Shown: in pieces, positions 13,801-27,040 of the stretch
Numbering within the stretch: position 1 is the first letter of the stretch
Layout of the letters: every line of letters begins with the position of its first letter
NCBI GenBank assembly: GCA_900239685.1
Contig: OENT01000093.1
Coordinates: 124,001-188,000 of the forward strand
DNA length: 64,000 bases
Source: Rotaria macrura
Taxonomy: Eukaryota > Rotifera > Eurotatoria > Philodinida > Philodinidae
Direction: 5' to 3'
Program-made: the position numbers and the translations under genes
Notes under the pieces: generated by a model
Told to the model about the DNA's origin: nothing
Database searches by the model: none
Seen by the model: only the letters and a program-made list of their open reading frames with translations

Positions 13801-16800
13801 TGATTTTTTTTATTTACCTATGTAGTATCTTATGGAAAAGTAATGAGAATAGAAAATATATCAATTCAAAGTTTTTTCAATCTTTCGACTAAACATATCT
13901 AGTTTTCTTTTGTCTTCTCTCATGCTTAGTTGTGATTCGAAGCAATTGTAAATGGATGATAGCTATTGGACAATAGCTACGTATTCTTTCTTCACATAAA
14001 TACATGATTTCGACAGTACTCAGCATATAAGACGAACCACTTGATTGGTAGACGTTTATACGACATCAGCAATGTTACATTGATGAGAAATTTTTTCTAC
14101 TGGATTCAAACTAAGCAAACATCTGGTGTAATAATGTTTGTTTCATCTACTAGAATAATAGAATACATTTTGTCAATATTATTGAGTATGATTTTCTTAA
14201 ACAAGGAAGCTCAATACAGAAATCTAATGTTCGCCCCTGTTGTCACTTGTTAGTACAAAATATCTAATTATGATGGTACAAAGTCTTGGCTTCATACCTG
14301 AACTCCTATTATGTTCTATTAGAAAAATATTGTATCGATTCCATAGAAATGAGTAATTATAAGTTGTATTTCTCTTACCTAATGTTTGATAATTTAATGC
14401 ACACATTTGACATCCCATAGGCCAATATACATATGGGTTAAAATTACTTGAATCAAAACGTGTACCACGTGGATATATTCGACTTATTTGTCGTTGATTA
14501 TAAGCAAGAAATTGTTTTGCTTGTTCACGAATTAAATTAAATGCTCGATCTTCAGAAAACGATGACATTTCAAAACTTCTATTACGTTGTTCTGCTAGTA
14601 CAAATGTTTTAAATGGCATTGGAACAACATAATTGACAAGATCCGACATGGCCTTTGTTGCTTCAGATTCACGAAGTGTATATGTACCTGCTGCTTGAAT
14701 ACCAGTTGCGTTTGTCTCATTACAATCTACACATTCCTCAGACGAATCTGGATCATCAAGAATAATACAATTGCGAGGATGTTCATTTATTTCTTGTTGA
14801 TTACATTTTCCAGAACACATTTCCTCGAGTGAAGTTGCTTTAGATTTATTGGAATCGTTTGATGGTATTCGATACGGGGAATTCGTAGGAGACGATGCTT
14901 CTGTACTTAGATCGGTACTATTTTCACCACTGCTAGTTGTTGATACCGTAGTTACTTTTCGAGGAAGGGTTTCCCTATTTTCGTTGTTTATTTTTGAATT
15001 TGAATTCGAATTTGAATTAGCCTTTTGCTTAGGATATAGTTTTTTATTTTTGATTAAAATTTTGTACCGAAGATCATTCGGACTTGGTAATGGTTGATCT
15101 TCAACACATGGATGAGTTGGGAGTGGTTCAGTGATTAGATGTTCACCAAATACTTCAACAAAATATTGAGCCATTTTAGCTTGCGTTTTAGGACTAGCAC
15201 AGATAGCAAGAAGAAAAATGATATGCACATATATTCTTATTTCTCGTCGATGAACTTGTAAGTCTATTCATTAACACTTTACTTACCTGCAGTGATTTTC
15301 GATTGAAAGTATTAATGGATATGAAGTCACTTTGAAAGCATATTCTTTTATAGCGACAATAACTTTAATAAACATCACAGGTTTAACAGGTGTATGAATA
15401 TGTTTTATTTCAGGTTCACCAATTCTTTTTTCCGAATCGACTACATCCAATTCTATACATCGACATCCAGTTAATAATACTTGCCGATACATTTCGATAC
15501 TTGAACGTCCATTCCATTGATATCCTAGAAAATTATCGATGCATTTTTGTTCTATAACGAAAAACAGCGACAACTATATAGTCAGCAAACCTGTTAGATA
15601 TGTATTATGAGATGATGCAATAAAATAGTGTGATAAAGGCTTGTTCATATTCATATATAGATTTAATTTCTTGGGATCATAAACCAAATTATCAATACTT
15701 AGTAAATATCGAAGAAAGGATTGACTGGACATTCCTTTAAAAGAAATTTCCGAAAAAAAATATGAACCAATGAATGTAAAAAAATAATTTTAGTACAAGA
15801 AATGAAATAAATCATAGAACCTTTTTCTTTGTCATATTCATCATGTTCAGTATATCTTTTGATGAGATCTTTCGCTCTTTGTTCATAATGATCCATTCCA
15901 AAATTATCATGAAGTGGAGCATTTTGTTTTTTGATAAATAATTTCAAATCATCTGAAGTCACATTTCGTCGATGCTTTCCAACTCTAGTATAATATAAAA
16001 TTATAATTCTAAACTACGCTTACATGAAACTCATTCTAATGTATTTCTTGTCATTATTGACTTCGAGAAATAAAATTTTGTATGAAATTTTATTCGTGCG
16101 TTCGAAACCAACTTGGAAATATTTTTTATGAATGTATTCGCTTTCCTAGAGAGTCTCATGATTTTTCTCAAATTTAACTGTTACAATATTCAACTTTCTC
16201 CTACATCTTCTGCTAAACATCAGTGGCATTGAATCCAAAACTTCATATCGGTGGTGTCTAATTTGTGTATAGGAACGATTTTCATATAATCAACAAGCGT
16301 AGTAGTATTGTGCTTAACATTTCGAACCCTAAGATATGGTATGAAGAGATGTTTTTATTCTATCATTAATTATCAGCGAATCGAATTATATCATCAGTAA
16401 AGATTTAAGACTAATTAAGTTTTCGATCATAAAGAATGAATAAGATAACTATTCGAATAAATCACTCGTTACAACTCAATTATCTAATTAAGTTTAAAAC
16501 TGTCTAGTCAATCGTATTTAAAAAAACGCAACGAACATTTCGCATGAGTGAAATTATTTTCTCTAGGTATAATAAAAACTTTTAGAAGAGATTGCCTTAT
16601 ATCAAAGTACGCCTTTAGCAGATTCGTGAGTCTGAATCAACGACAAATCATCCTGTGAGTATGAAAGTTTGAAAATACTCGAATAATACTAGCCTAGCAG
16701 TATTTATTTCAAAGATTTCCACAACATGTAAAGAGTCATGATTGCATTATAAGATCGTATCATACATATTCAATTTACTTTTTTGTTCGATGCCATTTTG

Positions 16801-18787
16801 GCTTCTCATAAAGACCTAAACAAACTGATATTCGAACTTTGTCTCGAAGTTAGCTAAGTTTGTTCTTCTTCTTTAAGTCGGATGACTGCATGAAGTAAGC
16901 CGATGTATTGCTTCTCACTAGATTAGTTACCATGGCAAATTCTTCTTTTTCTTTTCTACACATGAGTCACAATTCAAATCAGCCACTCGTTCTCAGTACC
17001 TGAACATGGCTTTTAGTAGGAACAACGTTTGTCAAGAGAGTGAGAATGTGACCCGTGCATATCTGAAATCCTTTTTACAAAATTCGCCAACTATTAAAAT
17101 ATATACGATTTGCGAAAAACAATAATTAACAGCTGAAAGTGTCCTTATATGGCACGGCTGAGTCAAATTCATTATATATTGCTGGTTAGCTAAGTCATTA
17201 TAGTTAAAAACCACTAAAATTCATCATGATTTTCTTTAGAGGATAGTAAGATATTGAAGACGTAGATTTCATACAGAGTCATGTTCTAATATTTTACATG
17301 CTCGTGCAATCAGCCGACATTCCATCTAGTGAATATCAGTGAATGAGACTCTAGTTACTAGAATCAGTCTCGAATAGATGAACGTAAAGTGTAAATTTTA
17401 AGACTTTTCATATGATCTCATACTAAAATTAGACTGTTAAATTTTCTTCTGTAACATATGAGATATGTAAAGAATAAGTTTTTAGAACATCAATTTTGCT
17501 CGTTCTCCTTTTTAAAAGTACACTTGCAACTTAAAAAGTTCTATCAATTTCAAAATACACTCATTAGATCCGGCATAACGTACAAGATTCCGATGAACAA
17601 TATGATTCATTAATTCATCAATTATCTTCGATAGCTTTTCTATAGACTTCAGAATATATCTATTATGAAAATAGAAAAATTGTGTCTTACATTGAATCGA
17701 ATATTTTTTCGATCTCATGACATTCCATTAGATGCATGTAAAAATGAAAAAATTTGTTGAAACTAAAATCATCTGAATCAATGACAGAATCCTAAGAATG
17801 TGCTATAGTTAAATTAAATAAATTGTTTCTGATAATACTGTTCACTTACTAGTCTGCATGGCAAGCGTAAATATTCCAATGATCGTAAGATTTTGTCTTT
17901 ATGATTATCACGAGCATTTTTGCATAGAAATTGAATTAAACTAAGATACGTATTTGAAAAGAAAAATATAAAACTGAAATAAAAAAAAAATGAAATGTAC
18001 AAGAATAATACTTTCGAACAGAAATCTGTCTTTTGTCGAAATCAATTAAACCATTGATTATTCTTGAATGAAGTTTTTCAAGACAATCTAAACTAGATAA
18101 ATTTCTCAAGAATTGACTGTGCCCGGTCTCAAACAAGTATCCAGCCCATTCCTATGTATTTAAAAGATATCTAGTATATTATATAAACAAATGATGAAAT
18201 TATAAATACTCTTGCAATACTTGGAGATTCGAAATAAAAATGAACTAAGCGTAATTCAGACGCCACAAACGTATTTCCATAATAGAGAGTGAGCCATTTC
18301 GATGCTATTGGAACATCACGTACGCCAATATTATTTTTTTCGAAATATTCAGAACCCTAACAATGTGAAAACAACACGTAAGAATGTTTTTTTCTGAAAA
18401 AAAAAATTTCTTTTACTTCGGGTAGTGTTACTTGTGCACCTGTACGAGTATCATGAATTAATGTTATATCGAAACATTCAATTTCCTTAAAACAAAAAAT
18501 AAGTACACAATGACTACTTTCTGTGTGTCAATTGATATGAATTAACATACTTTCGTAGTTTTATTGACGCATATTAGATAAAAACTTTTGTCATCGATGG
18601 ATAAATTAACCATGATGGGAGTCTAACAATATTCAATAGATATAAATCGAATAAACATTTGTGTAATTACTATCGGTGGCCTTTTATTTATGTCTTCAGG
18701 CCATTTCAATGCCCATGTAGGTGATCGTAAATTTGCTGGAATTACAGTTGTTTTAAGTGAAGGATTGCGAAACGGTACGAACGACAT
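7843..18787 (-). CDS. PLCB: Phosphoinositide phospholipase C, beta class
   Basis: It hydrolyses PIP2 to IP3 and diacylglycerol, normally downstream of Gq-coupled receptors. Exons that join in frame: 18787..18671, 18622..18551, 18485..18417, 18356..18210, 18151..18012, 17940..17850, 17791..17691, 15984..15821, 15734..15591, 15524..15287, 15193..14379, 12758..11854, 10628..10491, 10418..10329, 10260..10184, 10137..10057, 9977..9905, 8628..8583, 8126..8040 and 7974..7843. The total is about 1,240 residues. Domain order is PH-like, EF-hand region, X, acidic/Ser linker, Y, C2 and a long coiled-coil C-terminal domain. That last domain identifies the beta class. Catalytic residues are visible: His and Asn in SSHNTYLTG, Glu and Asp in CIELDV, His in IKHIHT and Glu in LSIENHC. 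The Y box reads [14 protein letters not shown]. The join between 9905 and 8628 does not keep frame, so one short exon is missing from the model. Introns of 1.7, 1.6 and 1.2 kb occur among many of about 60 bp. Confidence 0.93.
7844..8582 (-). other. PLCB: C-terminal coiled-coil exons of PLC-beta
   Basis: Three short exons (8628..8583, 8126..8040 and 7974..7843) encode Gln/Lys/Glu-rich helices such as [13 protein letters not shown] and [11 protein letters not shown]. The protein ends in NTLIK at a TAA at 7845-7843. They match the Gq-binding, GAP-active C-terminal coiled coil of PLC-beta in composition and position. The intron between the first two (8582..8127) contains the 300-bp repeat at 8279-8578. 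Confidence 0.75.
8279..8578. mobile_element. 300-bp CCAGG-ended repeat, copy 1
   Basis: The element starts CCCAGGTCGAAAAATCAGAC and ends GGTTAGCCCTGG. A copy at 44770-45069 in the opposite orientation is also 300 bp. It is nearly identical over about the first 170 bp by eye. A divergent third copy lies at 45086-45385. The ends are only short imperfect inverted repeats (CCAGG...CCTGG). There is no ORF. It lies inside a PLC-beta intron with one end four bases from the splice donor. A 3-bp TAC duplication is possible but not convincing. This is probably a non-autonomous DNA element of unknown superfamily. Confidence 0.75.
8805..9458. mobile_element. Non-autonomous hAT-type element with 8-bp target duplication
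   Basis: The element proper is 8813-9450 (638 bp). It has terminal inverted repeats TAGGGGTGCAACAAATC at the left and its exact complement at the right. It is flanked by the direct repeat GTTTTACT (8805-8812 and 9451-9458). An 8-bp duplication plus TAGGGGTG-type ends is the signature of the hAT superfamily. The interior has no transposase. Instead it consists of GGATTTGG-like units on the left arm and CCAAATCC-like units on the right arm, so the whole element can fold back. It is inserted in a PLC-beta intron. Confidence 0.92.
11086..11105 (+). repeat. Solitary end resembling the 35.9-kb element
   Basis: This 20-bp stretch matches the left end of the element at 35904-36358 with one mismatch (GAAACGGCGGATT core). 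No complementary right end is found nearby. It is probably a remnant of the same family in a PLC-beta intron. Chance similarity cannot be excluded. Confidence 0.35.
12759..14378 (-). other. Long intron of PLC-beta (1.6 kb)
   Basis: It separates the end of the Y domain exon from the exon carrying the last Y-domain strand and the C2 domain. The sequence is AT-rich with several 60-70 codon open frames and no recognisable protein similarity. No repeat with clear ends was seen. Confidence 0.6.
15985..17690 (-). other. Long intron of PLC-beta (1.7 kb)
   Basis: It splits the EF-hand region between EIEKIFDS and [11 protein letters not shown], a phase 2 junction that restores the usual family alignment. 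Nothing else was recognised inside it. Confidence 0.6.
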
Positions 18788-21700
18788 CTTGCAAGTGATC
18801 ACATAGTTCTTCTTCTAATGTATGTTCGAAAAAAAAATATATCTGAAATACATGATATTTGTGGCATGCGAGGTAACTTTCAAATCGAAGGAAGATCATG
18901 GTAAATAAAGTATTAAATATCGTCTTCAATATGACGATTTCTTTAAGTGTAACTGCTATTTGCTGGAGAGTGAGGTGTCTTTCGTTTTTTTTTTCGTTCT
19001 ATTATGGTTTTTCTCTTTTTACTATGCACGTACACGATTATGCGAACGAGTGGCTAGCAGAAGGCAATAAATCAAATGAGAAAGAAAAAAGAAACTTTGT
19101 CAATAAAGTTCTGACAATTTGTCCAATGGATTAGACTGGAAACTCGAGGGCGCTTTGTGTTGATTGATGAAATAGTATGAATAATTTATTGAAAAAACAA
19201 TGTTATTTTGCATTGTTGCTCTCGGACGAATACAACCAATTTGATTAAATAGAGAATAACCAATACTTTTTCTTCGAGCAAAGACTCGATTCAATAAAAC
19301 ATTCAAAGTATAACAGTTGTGTTTGTTCATTTAATAATGAATATCTTTTTACGCATATGTAATATATAAGTCGTAAAAATCTCGTCATCAGGTAAAGAAA
19401 TAATTTGATCTTTGACTTCCAATTTCATAGCTTGAGTACAAAATAGAATATGCTACATTCTAAGTGCAAGAATTCAATCGGTTTTTTTTTGATATAAGCT
19501 TTAGAACTTGATCATAGCTCTTTAATTCTTCTTCATAGAAGAACGTTTCAATATAGAATATTAACTCTCAATTTCAATTTCATCAGGTCAGTATATGGCA
19601 TCTATTGGCAATAAATAGTTGATAATACACAGTTTTTTGCTTCGTACAATCAATGAGGTCATCATTTGAAAATATTAAGATGAGATTTGAAAAGCGAAGA
19701 ATACAATCGGTTAATTTCACATGGTCGGCTTGAAAAATTCTCCATCGAGATCCTTGATCAGATCATGTGTGATACGTGACATTTATTAATGTCTCGTGAT
19801 TACAGAACAGTGAAGTATCTCGATTACAACATCATAATGATATTTGCAAGTTATATTGGTCAACAAGAAAACGAAAATTTATTCTTTTAAATACAGTGGA
19901 AAACTATATCTAGATCTGACCAAGATACTTAATAGTTCGAGGAAATAAATTATATTTTCTTCGTACATCATTCCCATGGTGGTCTATCAAACTTGACTAA
20001 CTATCTACAATCAGGATTCATTAAATTCATTTCGAGTCAAAATAATAGATGAAAGAATTCAGATTTACGGAATTTTTATTCGATGGTAAGAATTCCGATA
20101 ATTAATGACTTCTTAAAGTTTTCGAGGTTCAATGTGTTATTTTTAGAGTAATCTATTCATGTTAAAAAAGAATGATGTGCATTAAGTACTGAAGCCTATG
20201 GAAATATGTAGTGGATTTATTCAATAGTTTGATGACTGTCTCTAGAAAAACAAAGCCTAAACATTTTCAATGTTCATCCATCGATCGAAAACATCGCATG
20301 ACTTTGAATCATGGTTGATGTACCAGTAGCGTGATATAGCTATCGAACAAAATCTACATTGAGGACATTTTCAAATATGTGTTCATTCAGTTTCGTGATA
20401 GGGCAAGATAATTCGAAGAAATCCACGTGTTCGTTGCATCTATGAACAATTGTTGTCCTCAATTTTGTTTTACTCAGAAGTTGAACATATTATTTTGAAA
20501 CAACTCCTCATATTCAATCGAACTTCTATCAATAGGAAAATTGTCTAGACATGGCACTATTTAATAAGATGAATTTAACAGTATTTTTTTGAATTTTATT
20601 TCATAGCTTTTTGAAAAACGATTATCGAACTTTTATAGGGTGTGGGTTGTTCTTTACGTCAACAGTTCTGATACATTATTCAGAATTTAAAAAAAACTTA
20701 CTTATGTTTTTTTTATAAATTTCTTTTGAAACAATATCTAAACGGCATAGATATCTGGACTCAAATCTTGGATTGACACTTGAAACAGCTGAAATTGAAA
20801 ATTGCTCATCCTGTTGATGTTAAGATCATACACGCTTCTATAGTATAAAATATGTGATTAGAAACTCTTTTTTTTCGAAATATCGTTGCAGATTCTACTT
20901 GATTCGTTGACTAATAAACCAACATTTCACACCTATTTCTATGTGATCCTCGATGTTTTATTTAAAATGCCAACAATACTAGATTTTTTTGTCTTTCTTA
21001 ATGCAGTTTATTAGAAAAATAGACAAACTCAATTCCTTCAAGCTCACTTAATAGCTATGAAAATATGCAAGAGAACGCAAAGCAACAAGAAACGATACTG
21101 GTTTCGTAAGATCGATGACTAGTTTTTATTTTCTAGATCTTGACTTTCCTATTGAACGTAATTATTCATTATTCACATGTTTCAATAACATTCTTTTCAA
21201 TAGAAGTTTTCCTTTTCAAATTAGGAAAGTTAAATTGGGAAACAATCGTATTATAATGATCAGAACATTCTTTTTTGTTTGGTATCGTATTTTTTTTCTA
21301 GAATATCAGTCAAATATTCCAAACCGAAAATTCAACTTGTTTCGAGTACACATGAATCCATAATATTAATATGAATAAATCAGAATTTTTATGTTACTTT
21401 AAGAATGCCTCAGCATACCTTAATAAATTCCAGAGAATAAAATATTTCTGCCAAATTCAAAAATAATTGAATCTCCGAAGAAGACTAAAAATATATCGTG
21501 GCAAAAATCTCTGCTTCTACTTTTCTCCACTTTATGCGTTTCTTTTATAAATATCCAAATTAGTATCAGAAAAACTAGGTTATAATCAATTATTTTATTC
21601 TCAGTTCGAGTGGGAGCATTTCAAGCTGCAGAACGGCAACTCAGTTCTTTATTTTAAACGTGTCTTATTATGTTTTTTTAAATAGATTCAACTATGTCTA

Positions 21701-22625
21701 TAAATATTAGTTCCTAAGGACTTACATTAGACATGGATGCAGTCATGCTTTGCTTTCAAATTACAAGGCTTTTCAAAAGTAGAGGATGCTTGTTAAAAGT
21801 TAGGATATGATTGCTAACATTTTCGTTTCCACTCAAATAGAAATCAAGCACTTTAGAGATTGACACACGGAATTGTAAGAACTTTCAGACTGCTAGTTTG
21901 GACGATGTTTGATTTTTTTCTTTGATGTACTGACAAAAAGAATGAAATGTTGTAGGGTTGAATTTTTATTTTACATCTTATCATCAGCAGTCTCACTTCA
22001 ACATGTTCTAAATTTGTCAAAGTGATTTGACGAAATTTTGTGTGAAATTATTTTCTTCGTTGACCGAAAATTTCAGTGCGAAATACTCTTGTTGAACGGA
22101 CTCTCAATCGATTCTCTCATTCTCATATGTAGCATAAAATATCAGAATAATATACATCGATCAGAGTCGAATATTTCATTCGAGTCTTCTTTTCTGATCT
22201 TTTTAAAGTCAACGTTTAATAATTAACTAGTTGGAGTTTTTTTTTCGCATTCTTCTCCTTTCAACATCATCATAAAGTTTCATAGAAAAAAAAGAAGTTC
22301 AAGAGAATTTGTAAAACAAAAAAAAAGAAACAAAACCCAGAGGCACATATTGAAAAAGAAAAAGAGTGAACAAACAACAACATCAACAAATAAAAAGAAA
22401 ACAAAAGTTTCATATTCGAAAAAAGAAAACCTTTCATACCAAGGACAATACTTTTGTCTTACACACATACACATGCTATATAGGCATGTATTTTTGTTTT
22501 TTTTTAAGTTTGCAATGAAGAAGAAAGAAGAAGAAAAAGAGTTATCATTTGACAATGGCAAAAAATATAAATAAATAAGAATTAGATGCACAACAAATAG
22601 ATACGAATAGAGTAAGAACATGATG
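18788..22625. other. Intergenic DNA upstream of PLC-beta
   Basis: This is about 3.8 kb of AT-rich DNA between the PLC-beta start and the 3' end of the SERTA-like gene, both on the minus strand. It should contain the PLC-beta promoter and the 3' UTR of the SERTA-like gene. A purine-rich A/G run lies at about 22280-22600. I see no exon or structured repeat. Confidence 0.45.
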
Positions 22626-24333
22626 TCAGGCTGTTGTTATTATATCAACGGTATTATTTCCATTATGAGGATAAAAAAATGTTTGTCCCGTTGTTGATGA
22701 CGAATGGTTATGATGATGATGATGATGATGATAAACAAAATAACCATCGTGATTATTATTGTTGTTGTTATTATTATTATTATCATCAACTAGAAGTTTA
22801 GTTATTGTTGGAGAATTTGTTGATGAGCAACAACAATCATTTGATGAAGTAGAAGAAGATGAAGAAGAACATGATGAGAAGGAAGACGACAATGTATTGT
22901 CACTTAAATCGAGATAATCACCGCCACCATGTAATGATACATCAACATCATCATCATCGGATATTGATAAAACAGGTACTGCAAAATTTGATTGAGCAAG
23001 CCAATACGCATCAGTTGACGATGGATGATACATAGTTGATGTTGTTCGTAAATCATTGACCGGTAATAATACTTTATCCGAGTCATAATTCGATGTATGA
23101 GAATTAGAATACTGTTGATTTGTTGTTTCGATTTCATCATTGACTAATGTAGATGATAAAGATGACACATAAATACTATCTGACGATGATGAACGGTAAC
23201 TTGTTCGATGATGTTGGTAATACTGTACATGATCTTGTTCTTGTTGTTGTTGTTCCTGCTGTTGTTGCTGCTGCTGTTGCCGTAGTGGTGGAGTTTTCGT
23301 AAAAGTTTTTTCTAATCGTTTAATTAAATTGCATATTAACAAACTAACTTGTAATTTTGGCTTTTTAACACCACGCAATTTTCGGTAGGATTCCACAAGA
23401 ACCGAACGTTTTTGTTCATCATCATGCATTGATGAATATGTACAACGACGTTTAACAATCGGTGTACCATAGGATGTATGTACTGTATCACTATGACGTC
23501 GTTGTATTATTGTGCAAGATGTTAGTGATGAATTAATATGGTGTGATTCGTCATCACTTATGGTTTCATCATCACCAGAACTACCGATATCCTCATTATC
23601 ATCATCATCATCATCATCATCGTTTTCGTCATCATCAGATTCATCACTATTGTTACAATCTAACGATGTTGATATGTGATTAAGTGTTGCTATTGAAGAA
23701 CTATGATCTTCGTAGTCTAAAATTAAAAATTGATATGTAAATTGCGATGTCTTGTTTTCATAATTTACATGCATAAGTATACATGTTTATAGATATATCA
23801 AGAAGTTGAAAAAAAACTTGTACAATTGATAAATTCAATGATACTTTAATTCTTTTGTATGTATCGTACGATTCCTATTGATCGAAAACTTTTCTTTCTA
23901 TTCTAAAGATTCGAAATAAACGGAAACTGTTGATGAGAGTATTACGAAATAAACTTTCGATATTCTGTTAAGATCAATGATGGAAGTAGTTCATTAATTA
24001 TTGAATAATAACAATAGTCACTCGATATTTGACTCTTTCGTAGAACAGTCTCGTCTTTAGTGTAACCTGTACCATTTCTATAAGTTGATTCTAATCGATA
24101 TATATGACTCGTGTCTGAATTTTTAACGAAAAGAATACAAATCTTCGTCGATCTATTACAACAACTAGATACGAACCTGATAGTTTTCGTTTGACACTCA
24201 TATATGATCGATGTTCGTCGTCTTCATCATATACAGGAAAATACTGTGCATTCATTGGTGTTGATTCGGATTTAGGAAATATTGTTGTTGATGGCACAAA
24301 TGATTTGTACAATGAAAGATTGTCGCACATCAT
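22626..24333 (-). CDS. SERTA-domain-like low-complexity nuclear protein
   Basis: Exons are 24333..24177 and 23716..22626, joined in phase 1, giving 415 residues. Residues about 153-190 (KRSVLVESYRKLRG, then KPKLQVSLLICNLIKRLEK) fit the SERTA motif. That motif occurs in SERTAD and CDCA4 transcriptional co-regulators that touch E2F/DP and cyclin-CDK partners. The rest is low complexity: an Asp run (about 80-92), a Gln run (199-213), Ser tracts, an Asn run of ten and a His run of seven near the C-terminus. This composition suggests an intrinsically disordered nuclear regulator, but the function is inferred from the motif alone. A splice acceptor (AG at 24343-24342) sits just upstream of the ATG, so a 5' non-coding exon or a trans-spliced leader is likely. 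The His run is encoded by ATG repeats on the plus strand, that is, CAT codons. Confidence 0.7.
22710..22790. repeat. Trinucleotide repeats inside the SERTA-like CDS
   Basis: On the plus strand, (ATG)n near 22711-22733 encodes the His run and (TTA/TTG)n near 22756-22785 encodes the Asn run. They are likely length-polymorphic. Confidence 0.7.
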
Positions 24334-25038
24334 CAACTCATCTAAAGTATTAAAACATTGTTAAGTACATACTTATTAGTTAATGTACCTTGAAATCAAT
24401 ATTTCTCCCTCGCTCTCTATCATCGTTCGATAAAACACGTGTAGCACACTCATCTGTCTGTCTAGTGGTAATTTTTTGACAATCAGCTGTTTTTTTACGA
24501 TCTCTTATTCTTTTCGTCTCGTTCTTCATATGTATTTCAGACAGTTTTTATTAAGAGAGAGAAATATGTAGATGTAAGGCGAGACCCACTGAATGAATGA
24601 TTGTTGTATATTGTAATAGTAATAGTAATCGACTTCACGCTCTTTTGAATGATAGCCAAAAAAATTGTAAAAGAAGCTTAATAGACATATATATATACGT
24701 CAAAGACGACATGTTTAATGAAATATGTCAAGGTATCTCTCTTTTATAATTCCTATAATTAAAAAACTGATTTAACTTACATAATTTCAATCGATTTTTT
24801 ATGAGCAAATTGATTATCACTTGTCTTTAATTTAATACATTTTCAACAAAGAAAAATGTATCGGCCACTGAATACGACAATATCGATTGGATATAAATAC
24901 AAAAATAATTCAAGTAAATTATCTAAATAGATAAATGAAAATTCGTAGATTTGTAATTTTTTCAAATAAAAGTGATGTTCTCCTTTATTATCTTGTTTCT
25001 AAAATTATTGTCTAACTCACCAATATTTATAAATAAGA

Positions 25039-25066
<28 letters not shown>
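25039..25066. repeat. (AT)n microsatellite
   Basis: A perfect run of 14 AT units in the upstream region of the SERTA-like gene. Confidence 0.95.
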
Positions 25067-25069
<3 letters not shown>

Positions 25070-25562
25070 CATATATTTACGTAAAGATATGCATATATGT
25101 ATATGTATATATACGAATTTGTATTTCTATGAGTAGAAAGGTAACGGGAAAACTGTCAAACGCGCACAATTTCTCAAGCCATTTTCCCGCTGACGACACA
25201 CAGAAGGACAGAAGAAACACAGAAAGAGAGAGACAAAACTCGAGTGAACATGAGATGGAAAACGCGCGCCAAGATAGAGTGCAACAATTCTGCTATTTTT
25301 CTTTCCTTCTCCCTATTCGGTTTTTCACATAAAAAGAACCAACATGTTTATTAAAAAAAAAAGAAAAGATGGAGTTGGTGGTAATGACAGTAGTAGGCGC
25401 ACCTCGTTCTCGTCAACAATAACACAACAGCAAGCAGCATAGACGAGAAAACTCTTCCATCGTTTCTTCTTACTCGCGCGATGGCGTTAGTATAGGTACA
25501 ATCGTCTTCTTCATTTTCTCTTTTCCCTTTTTCTTGTCGTTCTTTTCTCGTCGAAGCTCTAA

Positions 25563-25596
25563 ACACACATACACACACACACACATATATATATAT
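25563..25596. repeat. (CA)n(TA)n microsatellite
   Basis: A CA run passes directly into a TA run, in the region upstream of the SERTA-like gene. Confidence 0.9.
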
Positions 25597-25933
25597 GCGC
25601 TACCATCTTTTTTCTTTCTCTTTCGTTGTCGGTCGCTCGGTTAGTCGATGACGACCATTTTGCCTGTCGTTTATATTGCTTTTTTTCTCTTCGTGTTCTC
25701 TTTCTTTTTTGCTGCTTAATTGAGGCAGTCTTACTTTCTTGTTCGTTCGTTCGTGTGCACGCACATACGCTCACTAGCCAACTATATAGCTGATATGTAT
25801 GTGCCAGACAGTGTGCTTCTTCTCTCCTCCATTTTTTTCTCATTCTGTTTGACGGCGAAATCTGAATGCATTTGTTTGACTTTTCCCCCTTCTACTTGCA
25901 TAGGCTGCGCATGCTCGTCGTCGATTCATTATT

Positions 25934-25967
<34 letters not shown>

Positions 25968-25998
25968 ATATATATACATATATGTATATATGTATGTG
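25934..25998. repeat. (CA)n(TA)n compound microsatellite
   Basis: A CA run followed by an interrupted TA/TATG run, the longest microsatellite of the region. Confidence 0.9.
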
Positions 25999-27021
25999 TT
26001 CGTACGAAGAGAGCACTGCGATGGAAGAGAATACACCATCGATACGAGGATGAAGAACTTTTTTTCTTGTTATTGTTGCTTGGGAAGGGAGAGAGATGTC
26101 GATGTGTACATTGCAGAAGTGAGCGACACACGATTTCAGTGTGCAGATGGCGCGGATGAACGATTTTTTTTAATCACTAATCAAAAAAGAATTGAAAAAC
26201 TGAAAAAGAAAGCAAAAAATTGGTTGAGTAGTGAGTCAACCAATTTCAAGTATATAAGTTTTCTGACTACTGATAATTATAATTTTCCAATAAATAGATA
26301 TGAAAGAAAAAAGAATTTAGTTTTATTTTTGAAATTAACAACCATTTATCGTTATGAAATTGTACTAACTAGTTTTGCTCTAACGGTTTCATTCGTTTCT
26401 CACATGCGCGTTCATGTTATATGAGAAATTATTGAAAACTGATGCCATTCGATTAGATGAAAGAAGAATTAAATGGCTAAACTAGTGCGTGGCCCAAGTG
26501 AACATCGATATTCATGTTTTTGACCGTGTTGAAGCATTAATTGTTATTTTTTGTAAATATGTTTTATGCTCCGTCCATTGAAAATGCGCTTTCGACTGTT
26601 AGAAATTAATTTTTCTAAGTACTGAAAGATTGATTATCTGCTTGTTGAATACTTCTCGATCGTTTAGCATCATTGAACTGCCAGTTACTCACAATATACA
26701 ATGATACTAAGTTTTTCGTCCTATGGTATCTTTTGGCGACGCGCCCAGTTTGCATTCTACACTTATTTGCTATTCGTCAATTTCTTTTTGTCTTGTTCAC
26801 AATCAGCCTGATGCCCGCGAACTTTGGTCGCACGAGCAAATGCACTCATACAAGAAGAACAAGACGGTAGCGAAAAGAAAGAGGAAAAAATATGACTGTT
26901 GGCGTTCGCTATTTTTGTAACCAATGCCAAGGAGAGAGAAGATACCAATAGTTGAATGCAAGGATCTAGATAATGAGAATACTGATACATAACTTCGCTG
27001 TCAAATGTAAGATGCAATGAA

Positions 27022-27040
27022 CATATATATATATATATAT
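27022..27040. repeat. (AT)n microsatellite
   Basis: A short perfect AT run in intergenic DNA. Similar short runs occur at 28681-28694, 28999-29014 and 33279-33299. Confidence 0.85.

Noticed and set aside
14041-14253. Plus-strand open frame in a PLC-beta intron
   Set aside because: Low-complexity intron sequence without start context or similarity.
15525-15551. Earlier acceptor for PLC-beta exon 10 that adds nine residues
   Set aside because: The acceptor at 15526-15525 gives [18 protein letters not shown], matching the ungapped family pattern, so the longer exon is a read-through of intron.
22280-22621. Phe-rich 113-codon open frame next to the SERTA-like gene
   Set aside because: It is the translation of an A/G-rich tract read on the other strand, and lies in the probable 3' UTR of the SERTA-like gene.
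25351-26424. Several overlapping open frames in the microsatellite zone
   Set aside because: They translate microsatellites and pyrimidine runs on both strands and show no protein-like composition.
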